Part shown: one piece after another, positions 39,076 through 54,200 of the stretch
Position numbering within the stretch: position 1 is the stretch's first letter
Layout of the letters: every line of letters begins with the position of its first letter
Source of the DNA: Aromatoleum toluvorans
GTDB lineage: Bacteria; Pseudomonadota; Gammaproteobacteria; Burkholderiales; Rhodocyclaceae
Direction: 5' to 3'
Length of the DNA stretch: 64,000 nucleotides
NCBI RefSeq assembly: GCF_012910905.1
Contig: NZ_WTVN01000007.1
Coordinates: forward strand, 83,731-147,730
Notes under the pieces: model-generated
Databases searched by the model: none
What the model was told of the DNA's origin: nothing
What the model saw: only the letters and a program-made list of their open reading frames with translations
Program-made: the position numbers and the translations under genes

Positions 39076-40437
39076 TTAACAATACCCCGCAGTCGCGCGC
39101 TCGATGCACTCGGCGATTTCCCGTGCGAAGCGTTCGACCTCCTCACCGTCCTGCCCTTCAACCATCACACGAAGCAGCGGTTCGGTGCCGGACGGTCGCA
39201 GCAGGACGCGTCCCCGGCTGCCGAGCCGAGCCTCGACATCCTTGCAGGTCGATGCGATCCCCTGATGCGACTGCCACTGGAAGCCGGCCGGAAGCTTCAC
39301 GTTGATCAGTCTTTGCGGATAGAAGACGAGGTCCGCACAGGCCTCCGCGAGGGTCTTGCGCGCCTCCTTCAATGCCGCAAGGACCTGCAGGGCAGAAATG
39401 ATGCCGTCGCCCGTGGTGTGCCGGTCGAGGCAAAGAATGTGGCCGGAGTTTTCGCCGCCGAGCTTCCAGCCCCGCTCCTGCAGCAATTCGAGCACATAAC
39501 GATCGCCCACCTTTGCCCGCGCGAACGGAACGCCCAGACGGCCGACTGCGTGTTCGAACCCGAGGTTGCTCATCAGGGTGCCCACCACGCCCTCGAGACG
39601 TCCCTGCCGCCGGAGCGCGGAGGCGATGACGTACAGGAGCTTGTCACCATCATAGATCTCGCCCCGCGCATCGACCATCATCACGCGGTCGCCGTCGCCA
39701 TCAAGGGCTATGCCGAGATCGGCATTGTTTGCGAGCACCGCCTCGCGCAGCGTTTCCGGCGAGGTGGCGCCACAGCGTTCGTTGATGTTGAGTCCGTTCG
39801 GCTCGACGCCGATCGAAATGACTTCCGCCCCCAGCTCGTGGAAGACGCTCGGCGCGATGTGATATGCCGCGCCATTCGCACAGTCGAGAACAAGCTTCAG
39901 CTCGCGCAGGTCGAGCTCGTTCGGGAAGGTGCTCTTGCAGAACTCGATGTAGCGACCTCGCGCGTCATCGATGCGGCGCGCCTTCCCGAGCCTGCCGGAC
40001 TCGGCACAGCCCATCGGCTGATCCAGGCGCGCTTCGATCTCGCTCTCCACCGCATCGGGCAACTTGCTCCCGTCAGCGGAAAAAAACTTGATCCCGTTGT
40101 CGTAATACGGATTGTGCGACGCGGAGATCACCACACCGGCCTGCAATCGCAGGGCGCGCGTGAGATAGGCAACCGCCGGCGTCGGGACCGGCCCGGCGAG
40201 CAGGACATCGACCCCCGCGGCAGCGAAGCCAGCCTCAAGAGCCGCCTCAAGCATGTAACCCGAGATCCGCGTGTCCTTGCCGATCAGCACAGCCGGCCGC
40301 TCGCCGCGCGGCAGATGTTCGCGACCGACCAGCGTCACACCCGCCGAGTAGCCCAGCCGCATCACAAAATCGGGCGTAATGACCGACTCACCTACCCTGC
40401 CCCGCACTCCGTCGGTACCGAAATACTTGCGCGCCAT
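39076..40437 (-). CDS. glmM: Phosphoglucosamine mutase
   Basis: 453 residues. Converts glucosamine 6-phosphate to glucosamine 1-phosphate for peptidoglycan and LPS. Catalytic phosphoserine in [17 protein letters not shown], metal loop ALDGDGDRV, sugar-binding GGENSGH and the phosphate-binding C-terminal [12 protein letters not shown]. The ATG at 40437 ([13 protein letters not shown]) matches the usual family start; an earlier in-frame ATG adds only four residues. Follows folP after 64 bases. Confidence 0.97.
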   Translation of the reverse strand: MARKYFGTDGVRGRVGESVITPDFVMRLGYSAGVTLVGREHLPRGERPAVLIGKDTRISGYMLEAALEAGFAAAGVDVLLAGPVPTPAVAYLTRALRLQAGVVISASHNPYYDNGIKFFSADGSKLPDAVESEIEARLDQPMGCAESGRLGKARRIDDARGRYIEFCKSTFPNELDLRELKLVLDCANGAAYHIAPSVFHELGAEVISIGVEPNGLNINERCGATSPETLREAVLANNADLGIALDGDGDRVMMVDARGEIYDGDKLLYVIASALRRQGRLEGVVGTLMSNLGFEHAVGRLGVPFARAKVGDRYVLELLQERGWKLGGENSGHILCLDRHTTGDGIISALQVLAALKEARKTLAEACADLVFYPQRLINVKLPAGFQWQSHQGIASTCKDVEARLGSRGRVLLRPSGTEPLLRVMVEGQDGEEVERFAREIAECIERATAGYC

Positions 40438-40501
40438 CGCGTGTTCCAACTGCGAAAAGCGCTAATTATCGCACCTCCGGCGGGGCAACCATAGCCTTCG
40501 A

Positions 40502-41335
40502 TCAGGGAGTCCCGAACTGAACCGCCTCCCACACGGTCAGTGCATCCCGCGTCTGCGCCACATCATGCACACGAACGATTCGTGCACCACGCTCGACGGC
40601 GATCAGCGCACCCGCGATGCTCGCAGGGACACGATCCGCGACAGCACGGCCTGTAACGGCACCCAGTACCGATTTCCGCGACACGCCGATCAGCACAGGG
40701 AAGCCCGTGGCGAGGAATCGATCAAGGGCGCGCATCAACGCAAGGTTATGCTCAACCGTCTTTCCGAACCCGAAGCCGGGGTCCAGAAGGATGCGCTCCC
40801 TTGCAACTCCAAGGGCCCTAAGTGCGCCGACCTGGTGATCGAGAAAATCGAGCACCTCGCCCACCACGTCGTCGTAATGGGGAGCGGCCTGCATGCTGCG
40901 GGGTTCGCCCTGCATGTGCATGACGCACAAAGCCGCATCCGAGTCCGCCACGGCCTCCATCGCCCCCGGTGCGCGGAATCCGTTGATGTCGTTGATCAGC
41001 GTTGCGCCTGCCGCCAGCGATGCACGCATGACCGCGGGCTTCACGGTATCGACGGAAACCGGGACCGGCCAGTCCGCGAGACGCTCGACGAGGGGAACCA
41101 CGCGATCGAGCTCCTCCTGCTCCGGGACCGATTCCGAGCCGGGACGGGTCGACTCCCCGCCGATGTCGAGAATGTGGGCACCCGCAGCAACCGCTGCCTC
41201 GCAGCGCCGCATGGCGGCGTCGAGGTCGTGGCCGAGGCCATCGCCGCTGAACGAGTCGGGCGTGGTATTGATGATCGCCATGATGCGCGGACGTTCGAGA
41301 TCGATGTCGAATCGGCCACACTTGAGAACCGCCAT
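40502..41335 (-). CDS. folP: Dihydropteroate synthase
   Basis: 277 residues. Joins 4-aminobenzoate to dihydropterin pyrophosphate in folate synthesis. Motifs: IMAIINTTPDSFSGDG, DIGGESTRPGS, VDTVKPAV, NDINGFR, and LDPGFGFGKTVEHN. Full length. It follows ftsH after a hairpin, as in many proteobacteria where ftsH, folP and glmM are adjacent. Confidence 0.97.
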   Translation of the reverse strand: MAVLKCGRFDIDLERPRIMAIINTTPDSFSGDGLGHDLDAAMRRCEAAVAAGAHILDIGGESTRPGSESVPEQEELDRVVPLVERLADWPVPVSVDTVKPAVMRASLAAGATLINDINGFRAPGAMEAVADSDAALCVMHMQGEPRSMQAAPHYDDVVGEVLDFLDHQVGALRALGVARERILLDPGFGFGKTVEHNLALMRALDRFLATGFPVLIGVSRKSVLGAVTGRAVADRVPASIAGALIAVERGARIVRVHDVAQTRDALTVWEAVQFGTP

Positions 41336-41349
41336 TTCTTCCTCCGGAA

Positions 41350-41377
41350 ATAAAATCGGGCCGACTCTCGTCGGCCC
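41350..41377 (-). terminator. Terminator-like hairpin between ftsH and folP
   Basis: GGGCCGAC-GAGA-GTCGGCCC is an 8-bp perfect stem followed on the minus strand by GATTTTATTT. It lies 30 bases after the ftsH stop. As folP has its start only 15 bases beyond, some readthrough is likely. Confidence 0.65.
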
Positions 41378-41407
41378 AATTCAACTCAATTCACAAGACT
41401 GATCGGA

Positions 41408-43303
<1,896 letters not shown>

Positions 43304-43346
43304 CTTCTTTCCTTATGGGCCCGTCGGGGCAGCGAAACATTGACCC

Positions 43347-43376
43347 ATTCTAGTGGCGAACGTTCCGCTGCGTAAA
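43347..43376 (-). promoter_or_regulatory. Candidate ftsH promoter
   Basis: TTTACG (4 of 6), 18 bases, TAGAAT (5 of 6) on the minus strand, with the ftsH TTG start 44 bases downstream. No clear sigma-32 pattern was seen here. Confidence 0.4.
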
Positions 43377-43421
43377 CCAATGGTCACAATCGAGACAATC
43401 AATCGCTGCACGCCCTTCCCG

Positions 43422-44045
43422 TTACTCCGGCCTGCGCTTCAGCCCCAGCAGATACACCTCGGCGCTGCGGTCCCTGGAGGCTTTCGGCTTGCGCACCTGC
43501 AGCGAAGCGAAATGCCGCTGGATCTCGCTACGGAACTCCATGAACCCTGCGCCCTGAAACACCTTGATAAGAAAGTTGCCCCCCGGCTTGAGGTGCCGCG
43601 CGGCGAAATCGAGCGCGAGTTCGCCCAGATGGATCGAGCGCGCCTGGTCCACCGTATCGATACCCGACATATTGGGGGCCATATCGGAAAGTACAAGGTC
43701 GACGGGCGCGCCATCGAGGCGATTCTCGAGTTCGGCGAGCACCGCGTCATCCTGGAAGTCGCCCTGGATGAACTCCACCCCCGGCAAGGGTTCGACCGGC
43801 AACAGATCCAGCGCGAACACCCGGCCTGCCCTGCCGACGCGCTGAAGCGCCACTTGCGTCCACGACCCCGGAGCGGCGCCGAGGTCGACGACCACCATGC
43901 CGGAACGCAACAGGTGGTCCTTGTCGTCGATCTCCATCAGCTTGTACGCCGCGCGGGAACGATAGCCCTCACCCTTGGCGCGCTGGACGTAGGGATCGTT
44001 CACATGCTCGTGCATCCACGCCTTGCTGGTCTTGGTCCTCGTCAT
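43422..44045 (-). CDS. rlmE: 23S rRNA 2'-O-methyltransferase (U2552), RlmE/FtsJ
   Basis: 207 residues. SAM-binding motif [15 protein letters not shown], then [18 protein letters not shown], catalytic [14 protein letters not shown] (Asp) and [11 protein letters not shown] (Lys). Methylates U2552 in late 50S assembly. The ATG at 44045 gives the family-like start [13 protein letters not shown]; an upstream in-frame ATG adds five residues. It diverges from yhbY with 39 bases between. Confidence 0.96.
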   Translation of the reverse strand: MTRTKTSKAWMHEHVNDPYVQRAKGEGYRSRAAYKLMEIDDKDHLLRSGMVVVDLGAAPGSWTQVALQRVGRAGRVFALDLLPVEPLPGVEFIQGDFQDDAVLAELENRLDGAPVDLVLSDMAPNMSGIDTVDQARSIHLGELALDFAARHLKPGGNFLIKVFQGAGFMEFRSEIQRHFASLQVRKPKASRDRSAEVYLLGLKRRPE

Positions 44046-44084
44046 GGGAGTAGAATCCATGCCCCTGAAAGATTTGAGAAAACG

Positions 44085-44552
44085 ATGATCGAGCTATCAC
44101 CCGCACGGCGCCGCGAACTGCGGGCCGCCGCCCACCATCTGAACCCGGTTGTCAGTGTCGCGGGTAACGGGCTGACATCGACCGTCCTCGGCGAGATCGA
44201 CCGTTCCCTGCAGGCGCACGAGCTTATCAAGATCAAGGTCTATGGTACCGAACGTGGTGACCGCGACACCTTGATGCAGACTATTTGCGACACGCTCGGC
44301 GCATCGGCGGTGCAGCATATCGGCACGATCCTGGTCGTGTGGAGGGAACGCCGCGAAGAAGAAACGGCGACCGCCGCGCCCAAGGCGGCTACGTCGAATT
44401 CGCCGCGCGCAGCGACGGCCAAGTCGGCCCGCGCATTTGCGGCTGCGGCCCGGCGTACCGCGCTCATCAAGGCTGCCGCCGACAAGAGGCGGCTGGCAGA
44501 AAAGCGTACCAGAAGCCCTTCGCGCAAGCCGGGACCGCGTGGCGGCAAATAA
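44085..44552 (+). CDS. yhbY: YhbY-family RNA-binding (CRM) protein with long basic tail
   Basis: 155 residues against ~97 in E. coli. Residues 1-90 are the CRM fold that binds pre-50S particles: [27 protein letters not shown], and [13 protein letters not shown] with the later [17 protein letters not shown]. After residue ~95 comes a 60-residue tail of Ala, Thr, Lys and Arg ([35 protein letters not shown]). The tail is likely unstructured and RNA-binding. It is divergent from rlmE, another 50S assembly factor. Confidence 0.9.
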   Translation: MIELSPARRRELRAAAHHLNPVVSVAGNGLTSTVLGEIDRSLQAHELIKIKVYGTERGDRDTLMQTICDTLGASAVQHIGTILVVWRERREEETATAAPKAATSNSPRAATAKSARAFAAAARRTALIKAAADKRRLAEKRTRSPSRKPGPRGGK

Positions 44553-44593
44553 TCATCGATAGCAGGGCCGACAAGGCCCCGCGGAGAAACTGC

Positions 44594-44616
44594 GGGCCGG
44601 ATCGTCGTTCCGGCCC
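44594..44616. terminator. Hairpin between convergent yhbY and greA
   Basis: GGGCCGGA and TCCGGCCC form an 8-bp stem with a seven-base loop in the 73-base gap between two convergent genes. It lacks a T-run on either strand, so it is only a candidate terminator. Confidence 0.4.
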
Positions 44617-44625
44617 CGTCCCGTG

Positions 44626-45098
44626 TCAGATGTACAGCACTTCGATGATTTCGTACTCGCGCACGCCACCCGGGGCCTGCACCTCGGCGATGTCACCGGC
44701 GTACTTGCCGATGAGCGCGCGAGCGATCGGAGAACTGATCGAAATCTTGCTCTCCTTGATGTCGGCCTCGTCGTCACCGACGATCTGATAGGCAACCGCC
44801 TGCCCCGACTCCATATCCTCGAGCTTCACCGTGGCGCCGAATACACAGCGCCCATCCGCATCCAGCAGGCGCGGATCGATGATCTGCGCGTTCGCGATCT
44901 TTCCTTCGAGTTCCTTGATCCGCCCCTCGATGAAACCCTGACGTTCCTTGGCTGCGTCGTATTCGGCGTTTTCGGAAAGGTCGCCGTGCGAGCGGGCCTC
45001 GGCGATCGCGGCGATCACGTTCGGTCGCTCGACGGTCTTGAGCTTGTGCAGTTCGATACGGAGCTTCTCCGCACCCGTTACGGTAAGGGGGGTCTTGT

Positions 45099-45102
<4 letters not shown>
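44626..45102 (-). CDS. greA: Transcription elongation factor GreA
   Basis: 158 residues. N-terminal antiparallel coiled coil (about 1-75, [24 protein letters not shown] with acidic tip [13 protein letters not shown]) that inserts into the RNA polymerase channel to rescue backtracked complexes, then an FKBP-like C-terminal domain ([18 protein letters not shown]). The ATG overlaps the carB stop as ATGA, so the two are translationally coupled. Confidence 0.97.
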
Positions 45103-48326
<3,224 letters not shown>

Positions 48327-48380
48327 TGCCTAACCTCGGTCTTGCGTTGGGGAGCGGCAGCGCGGGCTGCCGCTTGCGAA

Positions 48381-49523
48381 TCATTTGCGCGCTTCGAGCA
48401 GCTTGATGAAGCGGTCGAACAGGTAGCTGACGTCGTGCGGCCCCGGGCTCGCCTCGGGGTGCCCCTGGAAGCAGAAGGCCGGCACGTCGGTGCGCTCCAT
48501 GCCCTGCAGACTGCCGTCGAAGAGTGACACGTGGGTCGGACGCAGGGTCGCCGGCAGCGTGTCGACGTCGACCGCGAAGCCGTGGTTCTGGCTGGTGATC
48601 AGCACCTGTCCGGTATCGAGATCCTTGACCGGATGGTTCGCACCGTGGTGGCCGAACTTCATCTTCACGGTCTTCGCGCCGGAGGCGAGCGCCATCAGCT
48701 GATGCCCGAGGCAGATGCCGAAGGTCGGGATGCCGCGTGCGAGGAACTCGCGGATCGCCGCGATCGCGTAGTCGCAGGGCTCCGGATCTCCCGGGCCGTT
48801 CGACAGGAAAATGCCGTCCGGATTGAGCGCGAGCGCATCGGCAGCGGAAGTCTGTGCGGGCACGACGGTAAGGCGGCAGCCGCGGCTCGCGAGCATGCGC
48901 AGGATGTTGCGCTTGACGCCGAAGTCGTAGGCAACGACGTGAAAGCGCGCCTTGGGGTCGGCGTCGTAGCCGGAGCCGAGTTGCCATTCGCCTTCGGTCC
49001 ACTCGACCTTCTGCTCGGCGCTGACGACCTTGGCGAGGTCCATGCCTGCCAGCCCCGGAAAGGCGCGCGCCTGGGCGATGGCCGCCTCGGGGTTGAGCGC
49101 AGCGCCATCGGTCGCGGTGACGATGCAGCCGTTCTGGGCACCCTTCTCGCGCAGGACGCGCGTGAGTTTGCGGGTATCGATGCCGGCGATGGCGACGACG
49201 TTCTCGGCCTTGAGGTAGGCGTCGAGCGTCTGGCCCATGCGGAAGTTGGAGGGAAGAATGGGCAGGTCGCGGATGACGAGGCCGGCGGCGTGCACACGCC
49301 CGGATTCGACGTCCTCGGGATTGACGCCGGTATTCCCGATGTGCGGGTACGTCAGCGTCACGATCTGGCGGCAGTAGCTCGGGTCGGTGAGGATTTCCTG
49401 GTAACCGGACATCGCCGTGTTGAACACCACCTCACCAACCGTGCTGCCGGCTGCACCGATTCCCTTGCCGAAAAATACCGTCCCATCGGCGAGTGCTAGT
49501 AGGGCGGGCGGGGAAGCAGTCAC
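48381..49523 (-). CDS. carA: Carbamoyl-phosphate synthase small subunit
   Basis: 380 residues from a GTG. The AGGAG ribosome binding site lies 6 bases before the GTG; a longer open frame upstream is not protein-like and runs through the leader hairpin. N-terminal CPSase domain ([29 protein letters not shown]) and a class I glutaminase domain with the catalytic Cys in [11 protein letters not shown] and His-Glu in GHPEASPGP. Releases ammonia from glutamine for CarB. Confidence 0.97.
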   Translation of the reverse strand: MTASPPALLALADGTVFFGKGIGAAGSTVGEVVFNTAMSGYQEILTDPSYCRQIVTLTYPHIGNTGVNPEDVESGRVHAAGLVIRDLPILPSNFRMGQTLDAYLKAENVVAIAGIDTRKLTRVLREKGAQNGCIVTATDGAALNPEAAIAQARAFPGLAGMDLAKVVSAEQKVEWTEGEWQLGSGYDADPKARFHVVAYDFGVKRNILRMLASRGCRLTVVPAQTSAADALALNPDGIFLSNGPGDPEPCDYAIAAIREFLARGIPTFGICLGHQLMALASGAKTVKMKFGHHGANHPVKDLDTGQVLITSQNHGFAVDVDTLPATLRPTHVSLFDGSLQGMERTDVPAFCFQGHPEASPGPHDVSYLFDRFIKLLEARK

Positions 49524-49585
49524 GACAAACTCCTGGATTTCAGCCGAAAAGACGGGGACAGGCGCGGTAAGCCTGCCCGAACGTG

Positions 49586-49621
49586 AAAAAAACGGGACGA
49601 GCCGCTGTTCGGCCAATCCCG
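49586..49621 (-). terminator. Leader terminator/attenuator of carA
   Basis: On the minus strand CGGGA...GCCG...CGGC...TCCCG folds into a hairpin with a small symmetrical internal loop, immediately followed by seven T. It ends about 60 bases before the carA GTG and about 10 bases downstream of the predicted start site. It therefore sits inside the carA transcript rather than before it, as an attenuator would. It would also stop readthrough from dapB. Confidence 0.7.
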
Positions 49622-49638
49622 CTTGTCTAAACCGCTGA

Positions 49639-49667
49639 ATTGTATCGTTTGCCGCGGCCCGAGGCAA
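49639..49667 (-). promoter_or_regulatory. Promoter of carAB-greA
   Basis: Minus strand: TTGCCT (4 of 6 for -35), exactly 17 bases, TACAAT (5 of 6 for -10). It is in the 170-base gap between dapB and carA. The predicted start is near 49632, which leaves a ~109-base leader containing the hairpin at 49586-49621. No leader peptide ATG was seen. Confidence 0.6.
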
Positions 49668-49693
49668 CGTGGGCGACGGACCGGTGCGACGAA

Positions 49694-50500
49694 TCAGCGC
49701 AGGCCGAGGACGTCCTGCATGTCGAAAAGGCCGCTTTTCCGACCGGCCAGAAACCGCGCCGCGCGCACGGAACCCAGCGCATAAGGCATGCGGCTGCCGG
49801 ACTTGTGCGTGATCTCGATGCGCTCGCCGATGCCGGCGAAGAGGACGGTATGGTCACCCACGACGTCGCCGCCACGGATCGTCGAAAATCCGATCGTTTC
49901 GGACTTGCGCTCGCCGGTCACCCCTTCGCGACCGTAAATCGCGCATTCCTCCAGATTCCGCCCGAGCTCACGCGCGACGACCTCGCCCATCCGCAGTGCC
50001 GTACCGGATGGCGCATCGACCTTGAAGCGATGGTGCGCCTCGATGACCTCCACGTCGTACCCTTCGTCGAGGATGCGGGCGGCCACTTCGAGCAGCTTGA
50101 ACACGGCGTTCACGCCGACGGCCATGTTCGGTGCAAACACGACGGGGACGTCCTGTGCCGCCGCGGCGATGACGTCCTTCTCGGCAGCCGAGAATCCCGT
50201 CGTGCCGATCACCATCGCCTTGCCGAGCTCGCGGGCGATGCCGAGATGCACGAGCGTCCCTTCCGGGCGGGTGAAATCGATCACGCAGTCCGCCGACGCG
50301 ATCGCCGCACGGGCGGCGTCGGTGATCACGACGCCGCAGGCGCTGCCGACCAGTTCGCCGGCATCGCGGCCGATGAAGGGGGTGCCTGCCCGATCGAAGG
50401 CGGCGGCAAGCACGACCTCGCTGTCGTTCAGCACAGCCTCGACCAGCATCCGCCCCATGCGGCCGGATGCACCTGCGATTGCAATACGTAAGGGATTCAT
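49694..50500 (-). CDS. dapB: 4-hydroxy-tetrahydrodipicolinate reductase
   Basis: 268 residues. Nucleotide-binding [22 protein letters not shown], catalytic histidine pair and lysine in [20 protein letters not shown], and [15 protein letters not shown] phosphate loop (REGVTGERK). It makes tetrahydrodipicolinate for lysine and diaminopimelate. It follows bamE by 37 bases on the same strand. Confidence 0.97.
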   Translation of the reverse strand: MNPLRIAIAGASGRMGRMLVEAVLNDSEVVLAAAFDRAGTPFIGRDAGELVGSACGVVITDAARAAIASADCVIDFTRPEGTLVHLGIARELGKAMVIGTTGFSAAEKDVIAAAAQDVPVVFAPNMAVGVNAVFKLLEVAARILDEGYDVEVIEAHHRFKVDAPSGTALRMGEVVARELGRNLEECAIYGREGVTGERKSETIGFSTIRGGDVVGDHTVLFAGIGERIEITHKSGSRMPYALGSVRAARFLAGRKSGLFDMQDVLGLR

Positions 50501-50537
50501 TCAGTCAGGTCCTGTGAGCGCGGCTGGCACGCCTTCA

Positions 50538-50954
50538 CTACTTGTTGGCTGCGGGCGGGATCTCGATCACGCGGGCGCGCTCGGTCTGCGAGGCCGCAGC
50601 GGCGGCCGGCGCATCACCCGACTGCACATCGCCGGAAACCCGATCGAGCTTGTCGCCGTCAAAGAACACACTGAGGACACGCTGCTGGGGGTCACCGCGC
50701 CCGGGGCGGAAGATATAGACGTAATCCCAACGGTCGGAGTGGAAGATGTCGGTCACGAGGGGCGTACCGAGGGCAAAGCGGACCTGCTCCCGCGTCATGC
50801 CCTTCTTGAGGCGCGCGACCATCTCCTGATCCACGTAATTGCCCTGGCGCACATCGACGCGATGGGGGTTCAAGTGATTGGTCAGGGAGGTGAAGGAACA
50901 ACCGGCCATGAGGCCCGCGACGGCGACGACCGCCGGAAGAATCAATACACGCAT
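50538..50954 (-). CDS. bamE: Outer membrane assembly lipoprotein BamE (OmlA/SmpA)
   Basis: 138 residues. Signal peptide with lipobox LMAGC (Cys19), then the BamE fold (RVDVRQGNYVDQEMVARLKKGMTREQVRFALGTPLVTDIFHSDRWDYVYIF as segments). Anchored in the outer membrane as part of the beta-barrel assembly complex. The ATG at 50954 directly precedes the hydrophobic signal. The C-terminus is extended by an Ala/Pro-rich tail. It diverges from fur, a conserved pairing in proteobacteria. Confidence 0.95.
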   Translation of the reverse strand: MRVLILPAVVAVAGLMAGCSFTSLTNHLNPHRVDVRQGNYVDQEMVARLKKGMTREQVRFALGTPLVTDIFHSDRWDYVYIFRPGRGDPQQRVLSVFFDGDKLDRVSGDVQSGDAPAAAAASQTERARVIEIPPAANK

Positions 50955-50994
50955 GAAATGGAGATCTTGGTCGTTGGCGCCGAACGGCGTATCT

Positions 50995-51024
50995 TTTTCA
51001 GACAAACGCGAAAAAATATATCAT
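50995..51024 (+). promoter_or_regulatory. Candidate fur promoter
   Basis: TTTTCA (4 of 6), 18 bases, TATCAT (5 of 6). The fur ATG is 52 bases past the -10. No convincing Fur box was found in this gap. Confidence 0.4.
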
Positions 51025-51075
51025 AGGTAGCCAGCAGCCAAGTGGCCGTGCGAACTGCAAGCCAACAGAGCGACC

Positions 51076-51510
51076 ATGTCAGAGAACTCGCAAAACCTAA
51101 AAAACATAGGCCTCAAAGCCACCTATCCACGCCTGAAGATCCTCGATCTTTTCCAGACGTCGGACTTGCGGCACCTGACTGCCGAGGATGTGTATCGACT
51201 GCTGATGGCGGAAGGCATGGACATCGGCCTTGCCACCGTCTATCGGGTCCTTACGCAGTTCGAGCAGGCAGGTCTGCTGGAGCGGCATTATTTCGAATCC
51301 GGCAAGGCAGTCTTCGAGCTGAAGGAAAGCGGGCATCACGATCACCTCGTCTGCGTGCAGTGCGGCAAGGTCGAGGAATTCTTCGACGAGGAAATCGAGC
51401 GGCGTCAGAACAAGATCGCCGCGGACCGCGGCTTTGCGGTCCACGAGCACGCGCTCTACCTCTACGTCGATTGCCTCAAGAAGAACTGCCCGAACCGCAA
51501 GCTCGATTGA
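51076..51510 (+). CDS. fur: Ferric uptake regulator Fur
   Basis: 144 residues. N-terminal winged helix ([45 protein letters not shown]), then the metal domain with [17 protein letters not shown] (His and Cys-x2-Cys) and [10 protein letters not shown] at the C-terminus. Represses iron uptake genes when Fe2+ is bound. Divergent from bamE, convergent with recN. Confidence 0.97.
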   Translation: MSENSQNLKNIGLKATYPRLKILDLFQTSDLRHLTAEDVYRLLMAEGMDIGLATVYRVLTQFEQAGLLERHYFESGKAVFELKESGHHDHLVCVQCGKVEEFFDEEIERRQNKIAADRGFAVHEHALYLYVDCLKKNCPNRKLD

Positions 51511-51517
51511 CTCGCTT

Positions 51518-51533
51518 CCCGGCTGCCGCCGGG
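51518..51533. terminator. Small hairpin between convergent fur and recN
   Basis: CCCGGC-TGCC-GCCGGG fills most of the 24-base gap. There is no T-run, so termination efficiency is doubtful. Confidence 0.3.
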
Positions 51534-51534
51534 C

Positions 51535-53199
51535 TTATGGGGCGGCGGTCACCCCGAGCATTTCGGCAGCGTGGCGACGGGTGGTGTCGGTGATGTTGAC
51601 GCCGCCGAGCATGCGCGCAATCTCCTCGATCCGCCCGTCCATTTCCAGCGGCGTGACGGCGCTGACCACCTCGTTGTCGCGATTCGACTTGGCGATGTTC
51701 CACTGCCAGTCGGCGCACGCCGCAACCTGGGGAAGATGTGTGACGCACAGGACCTGCCGCTCCTGACCCAGCCGATGCAGCAACTTGCCGACGATCTCGG
51801 CAACGCCGCCGCCAATGCCGACATCGACCTCGTCGAAGATCAGCGTCGGGGTCGCCGAGTCGCGGCTGGTCATGACCTGGATGGCGAGACCGATCCGCGA
51901 CAGTTCTCCACCCGAGGCAACCTTGGCCAGCGGACGCAAGGGTTGGCTGGGGTTGGCCGCGACGCGGAATTCGACCGTCTCGACGCCATGCGCTGACGGT
52001 GCGCAGGGTTCGAGCACAGCGGCGAACTGCCCCCCCGCCATCGCCAGGGTCTGCATCGCCTCGCTCACTTCGCGCGAGAGTCGGTCGGCTGCGGGACGAC
52101 GCGCGGCGGACAGGCGTGCTGCAGCCTCGTCATAGGCTCGCCTGGCCTGCGCCTCCTGTTCGGCGAGATGGACGGGATCCGCACGCGCAACCATCTCCTC
52201 GAGTTTCCCGGTCCAGGTTTCGAGCAGCTCGGGAAGCCCCTCGGGATCGACGCGGTACTTGCGCGCCACATCGGTCACGGCGCCGATGCGCCGCTCGATC
52301 TCGGCAAGGCGCTGCGGGTCGAGGTCGAGCCGGTCGCGATAGCGGCGAAGCGCATGTAGCGCTTCATCCGCCTGGATGGCCGCGCCGGCGAGCAGTTCAC
52401 GGACGTCGCCCAGCCCCGGGTCGATGTCGGCCATCGCGTCGACGCGGACGCCAATGTGCCGCAGCAAGTACGTCACCGCGCCATCGCCCTCGCCGAGCGT
52501 CGCCAGCGCCTCGTCCGCCCCCTCCATCAGGCCCGCCGCATGGGCGAGACGGGAGTGCTCGTGATTGATCTCGACCCATTCCTCCGGGGCGAACGCCAGG
52601 TCCCGCAATTCCCCGATCTGCCACGCAAGCAGCTCGCGTTCGCGCTCGGATGCGGCGGAGTCCTGCTCCGCGGCCCGCCGCAACTCCGCCAGCTGTTGCC
52701 ATGCTCGAAACCGGACAGCGACGTCGCTGGCGAGGGCGGCCGCGCCGGCATGCGCGTCGATCAGCGCGCGCTGGGCGTCTCCTCTGAGCAAGGCATGGTG
52801 AGCATGCTGCCCGTGGATGTCCGCGAGCCAGTCGCCCGCCTCGCGCAGCTGCGCCTGCGTCACCGGCACGCCGTTGATCCAGGCACGGGATCGGCCGCCC
52901 GATTCGACGACGCGGCGCAGGATCACCATGCCGTCGTCGGCGGGCAGATCCTGCGCCGCGAGCCAGTCGGAGAGTCCCCCACCGGCTGGCAGCTCGAACT
53001 CGGCGGCGATATCAGCCTTGTCGCGTCCGATACGCACCGCGCCGGCATCGGCACGACCGCCGAGGGCGAGCCCGAGGGCATCCAGCAGGATCGACTTGCC
53101 GGCGCCGGTCTCGCCGGTCAGTGCACCGAACCCCGACTGGAATTCGAGTTCAAGTCGATCGACGATTACGAAGTCCCGAATGGTCAGGCGGCGGAGCAT
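51535..53199 (-). CDS. recN: DNA repair protein RecN
   Basis: 554 residues. SMC-like: Walker A GETGAGKSILLDAL near residue 30, long coiled-coil arms, signature VASGGELSRIGLAIQ and Walker B TLIFDEVDVGIGG, then the D-loop region VLCVTHLPQVAA. The ATG at 53199 (MLRRLTIRDFVIVDRLELEF) is the standard family start; the longer frame upstream overlaps nadK. Holds broken DNA ends in double-strand break repair. Follows nadK by 31 bases. Confidence 0.97.
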   Translation of the reverse strand: MLRRLTIRDFVIVDRLELEFQSGFGALTGETGAGKSILLDALGLALGGRADAGAVRIGRDKADIAAEFELPAGGGLSDWLAAQDLPADDGMVILRRVVESGGRSRAWINGVPVTQAQLREAGDWLADIHGQHAHHALLRGDAQRALIDAHAGAAALASDVAVRFRAWQQLAELRRAAEQDSAASERERELLAWQIGELRDLAFAPEEWVEINHEHSRLAHAAGLMEGADEALATLGEGDGAVTYLLRHIGVRVDAMADIDPGLGDVRELLAGAAIQADEALHALRRYRDRLDLDPQRLAEIERRIGAVTDVARKYRVDPEGLPELLETWTGKLEEMVARADPVHLAEQEAQARRAYDEAAARLSAARRPAADRLSREVSEAMQTLAMAGGQFAAVLEPCAPSAHGVETVEFRVAANPSQPLRPLAKVASGGELSRIGLAIQVMTSRDSATPTLIFDEVDVGIGGGVAEIVGKLLHRLGQERQVLCVTHLPQVAACADWQWNIAKSNRDNEVVSAVTPLEMDGRIEEIARMLGGVNITDTTRRHAAEMLGVTAAP

Positions 53200-53230
53200 A
53201 GGCGTCGCAGATCGGAAAAAAGGGCGGCCG

Positions 53231-54115
53231 TCACGGCAGCCGCGGGGTGGCGCTCCAATGGAGCTTCTGGCGCAGCATCTCGAAGTAGCTGTACCCCTCG
53301 GGGTGCAGAAAACGCACCACCTTGGGCGAACGGGTGATGCGGAGAAGATCGCTCGCGTGGGCATCGAAACGGGTCTGGCCGTCGAAATGGATGCGCCCGT
53401 CGTGCGGGGAAAGCAGCTGGATTTCGATCCGGCACGTGTCCGGCAGCGTGATCGGCCTGGCCGTCAGGGCGTGCGGGCACAGCGGCACGAGCGCGATGCC
53501 GCCCACTGTCGGGTGCAGGATCGGGCCGTTCGCGGACAAGGCATAGGCCGTCGAGCCCGTCGGGGTCGTGACGATCATGCCGTCGGAGCGTTGCGTGTAG
53601 ACGTATTCGCCGTCGATCGACAGGTCAAATTCGATCATGCGGCCGAGATCGCCCTTGTTGAGGACGATATCGTTGAAAGCCAGGGTGTGGAAGACCCGTT
53701 GCCCGGCGCGGATCACCTCGGCGTCGAGCATTGTGCGCACCTCCTCGGTGAAGCGACCTTCGAGGATCTCCGCAAGCTTTTCGAGCGCTTCCTTGCGCGG
53801 GATGTCGGTCAGGAAGCCCAGCCTTCCCTGATTGATGCCCACGAGCGGCACCGCGTGCTCGAACAGCCGGCGAGCCGTATTGAGCATCGTACCGTCCCCG
53901 CCGAGCACCACCGCCAGGTCGGCCTTTGCGCCGATCTCGTCGTAAGTGACCGTCGCATACTCACCGACGAGCCCGATGGAACTTGCCGTACCCTGCTCGA
54001 TCCATACAGCGAGCCCCTTCTCGCGCAGGAAACCGGCAATCGACAGGACCGCGCCCGCAACATCGGGACTCTGATACTTGCCGATCAGGGCAATGGTATG
54101 AAAGCTGTGGCTCAT
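53231..54115 (-). CDS. nadK: NAD kinase
   Basis: 294 residues. Catalytic GGDGTML, the NLGRLGF-type loop ([11 protein letters not shown]), nucleotide contacts in [10 protein letters not shown], and [17 protein letters not shown]. Phosphorylates NAD to NADP. The ATG at 54115 ([14 protein letters not shown]) precedes the Rossmann start and leaves 85 bases to the divergent hrcA. Confidence 0.97.
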   Translation of the reverse strand: MSHSFHTIALIGKYQSPDVAGAVLSIAGFLREKGLAVWIEQGTASSIGLVGEYATVTYDEIGAKADLAVVLGGDGTMLNTARRLFEHAVPLVGINQGRLGFLTDIPRKEALEKLAEILEGRFTEEVRTMLDAEVIRAGQRVFHTLAFNDIVLNKGDLGRMIEFDLSIDGEYVYTQRSDGMIVTTPTGSTAYALSANGPILHPTVGGIALVPLCPHALTARPITLPDTCRIEIQLLSPHDGRIHFDGQTRFDAHASDLLRITRSPKVVRFLHPEGYSYFEMLRQKLHWSATPRLP

Positions 54116-54147
54116 GCCGCGGATTAAACCACAAATCATGCAGGACC

Positions 54148-54177
54148 TTGGCAGAGACGCCGGCAGTTCCATAGAAT
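54148..54177 (+). promoter_or_regulatory. Candidate hrcA promoter
   Basis: TTGGCA (5 of 6), 18 bases, TAGAAT (5 of 6), 24 bases before the hrcA ATG. No CIRCE inverted repeat was found near it. Confidence 0.5.
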
Positions 54178-54200
54178 CGGGGAAATCACCCAAGACCATC

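Noticed and set aside
50955..51075. Fur box in the bamE-fur gap
   Set aside because: The AT-rich stretch at 51011-51024 has no good match to GATAATGATAATCATTATC.
54116..54200. CIRCE element upstream of hrcA
   Set aside because: No TTAGCACTC/GAGTGCTAA inverted repeat is present.
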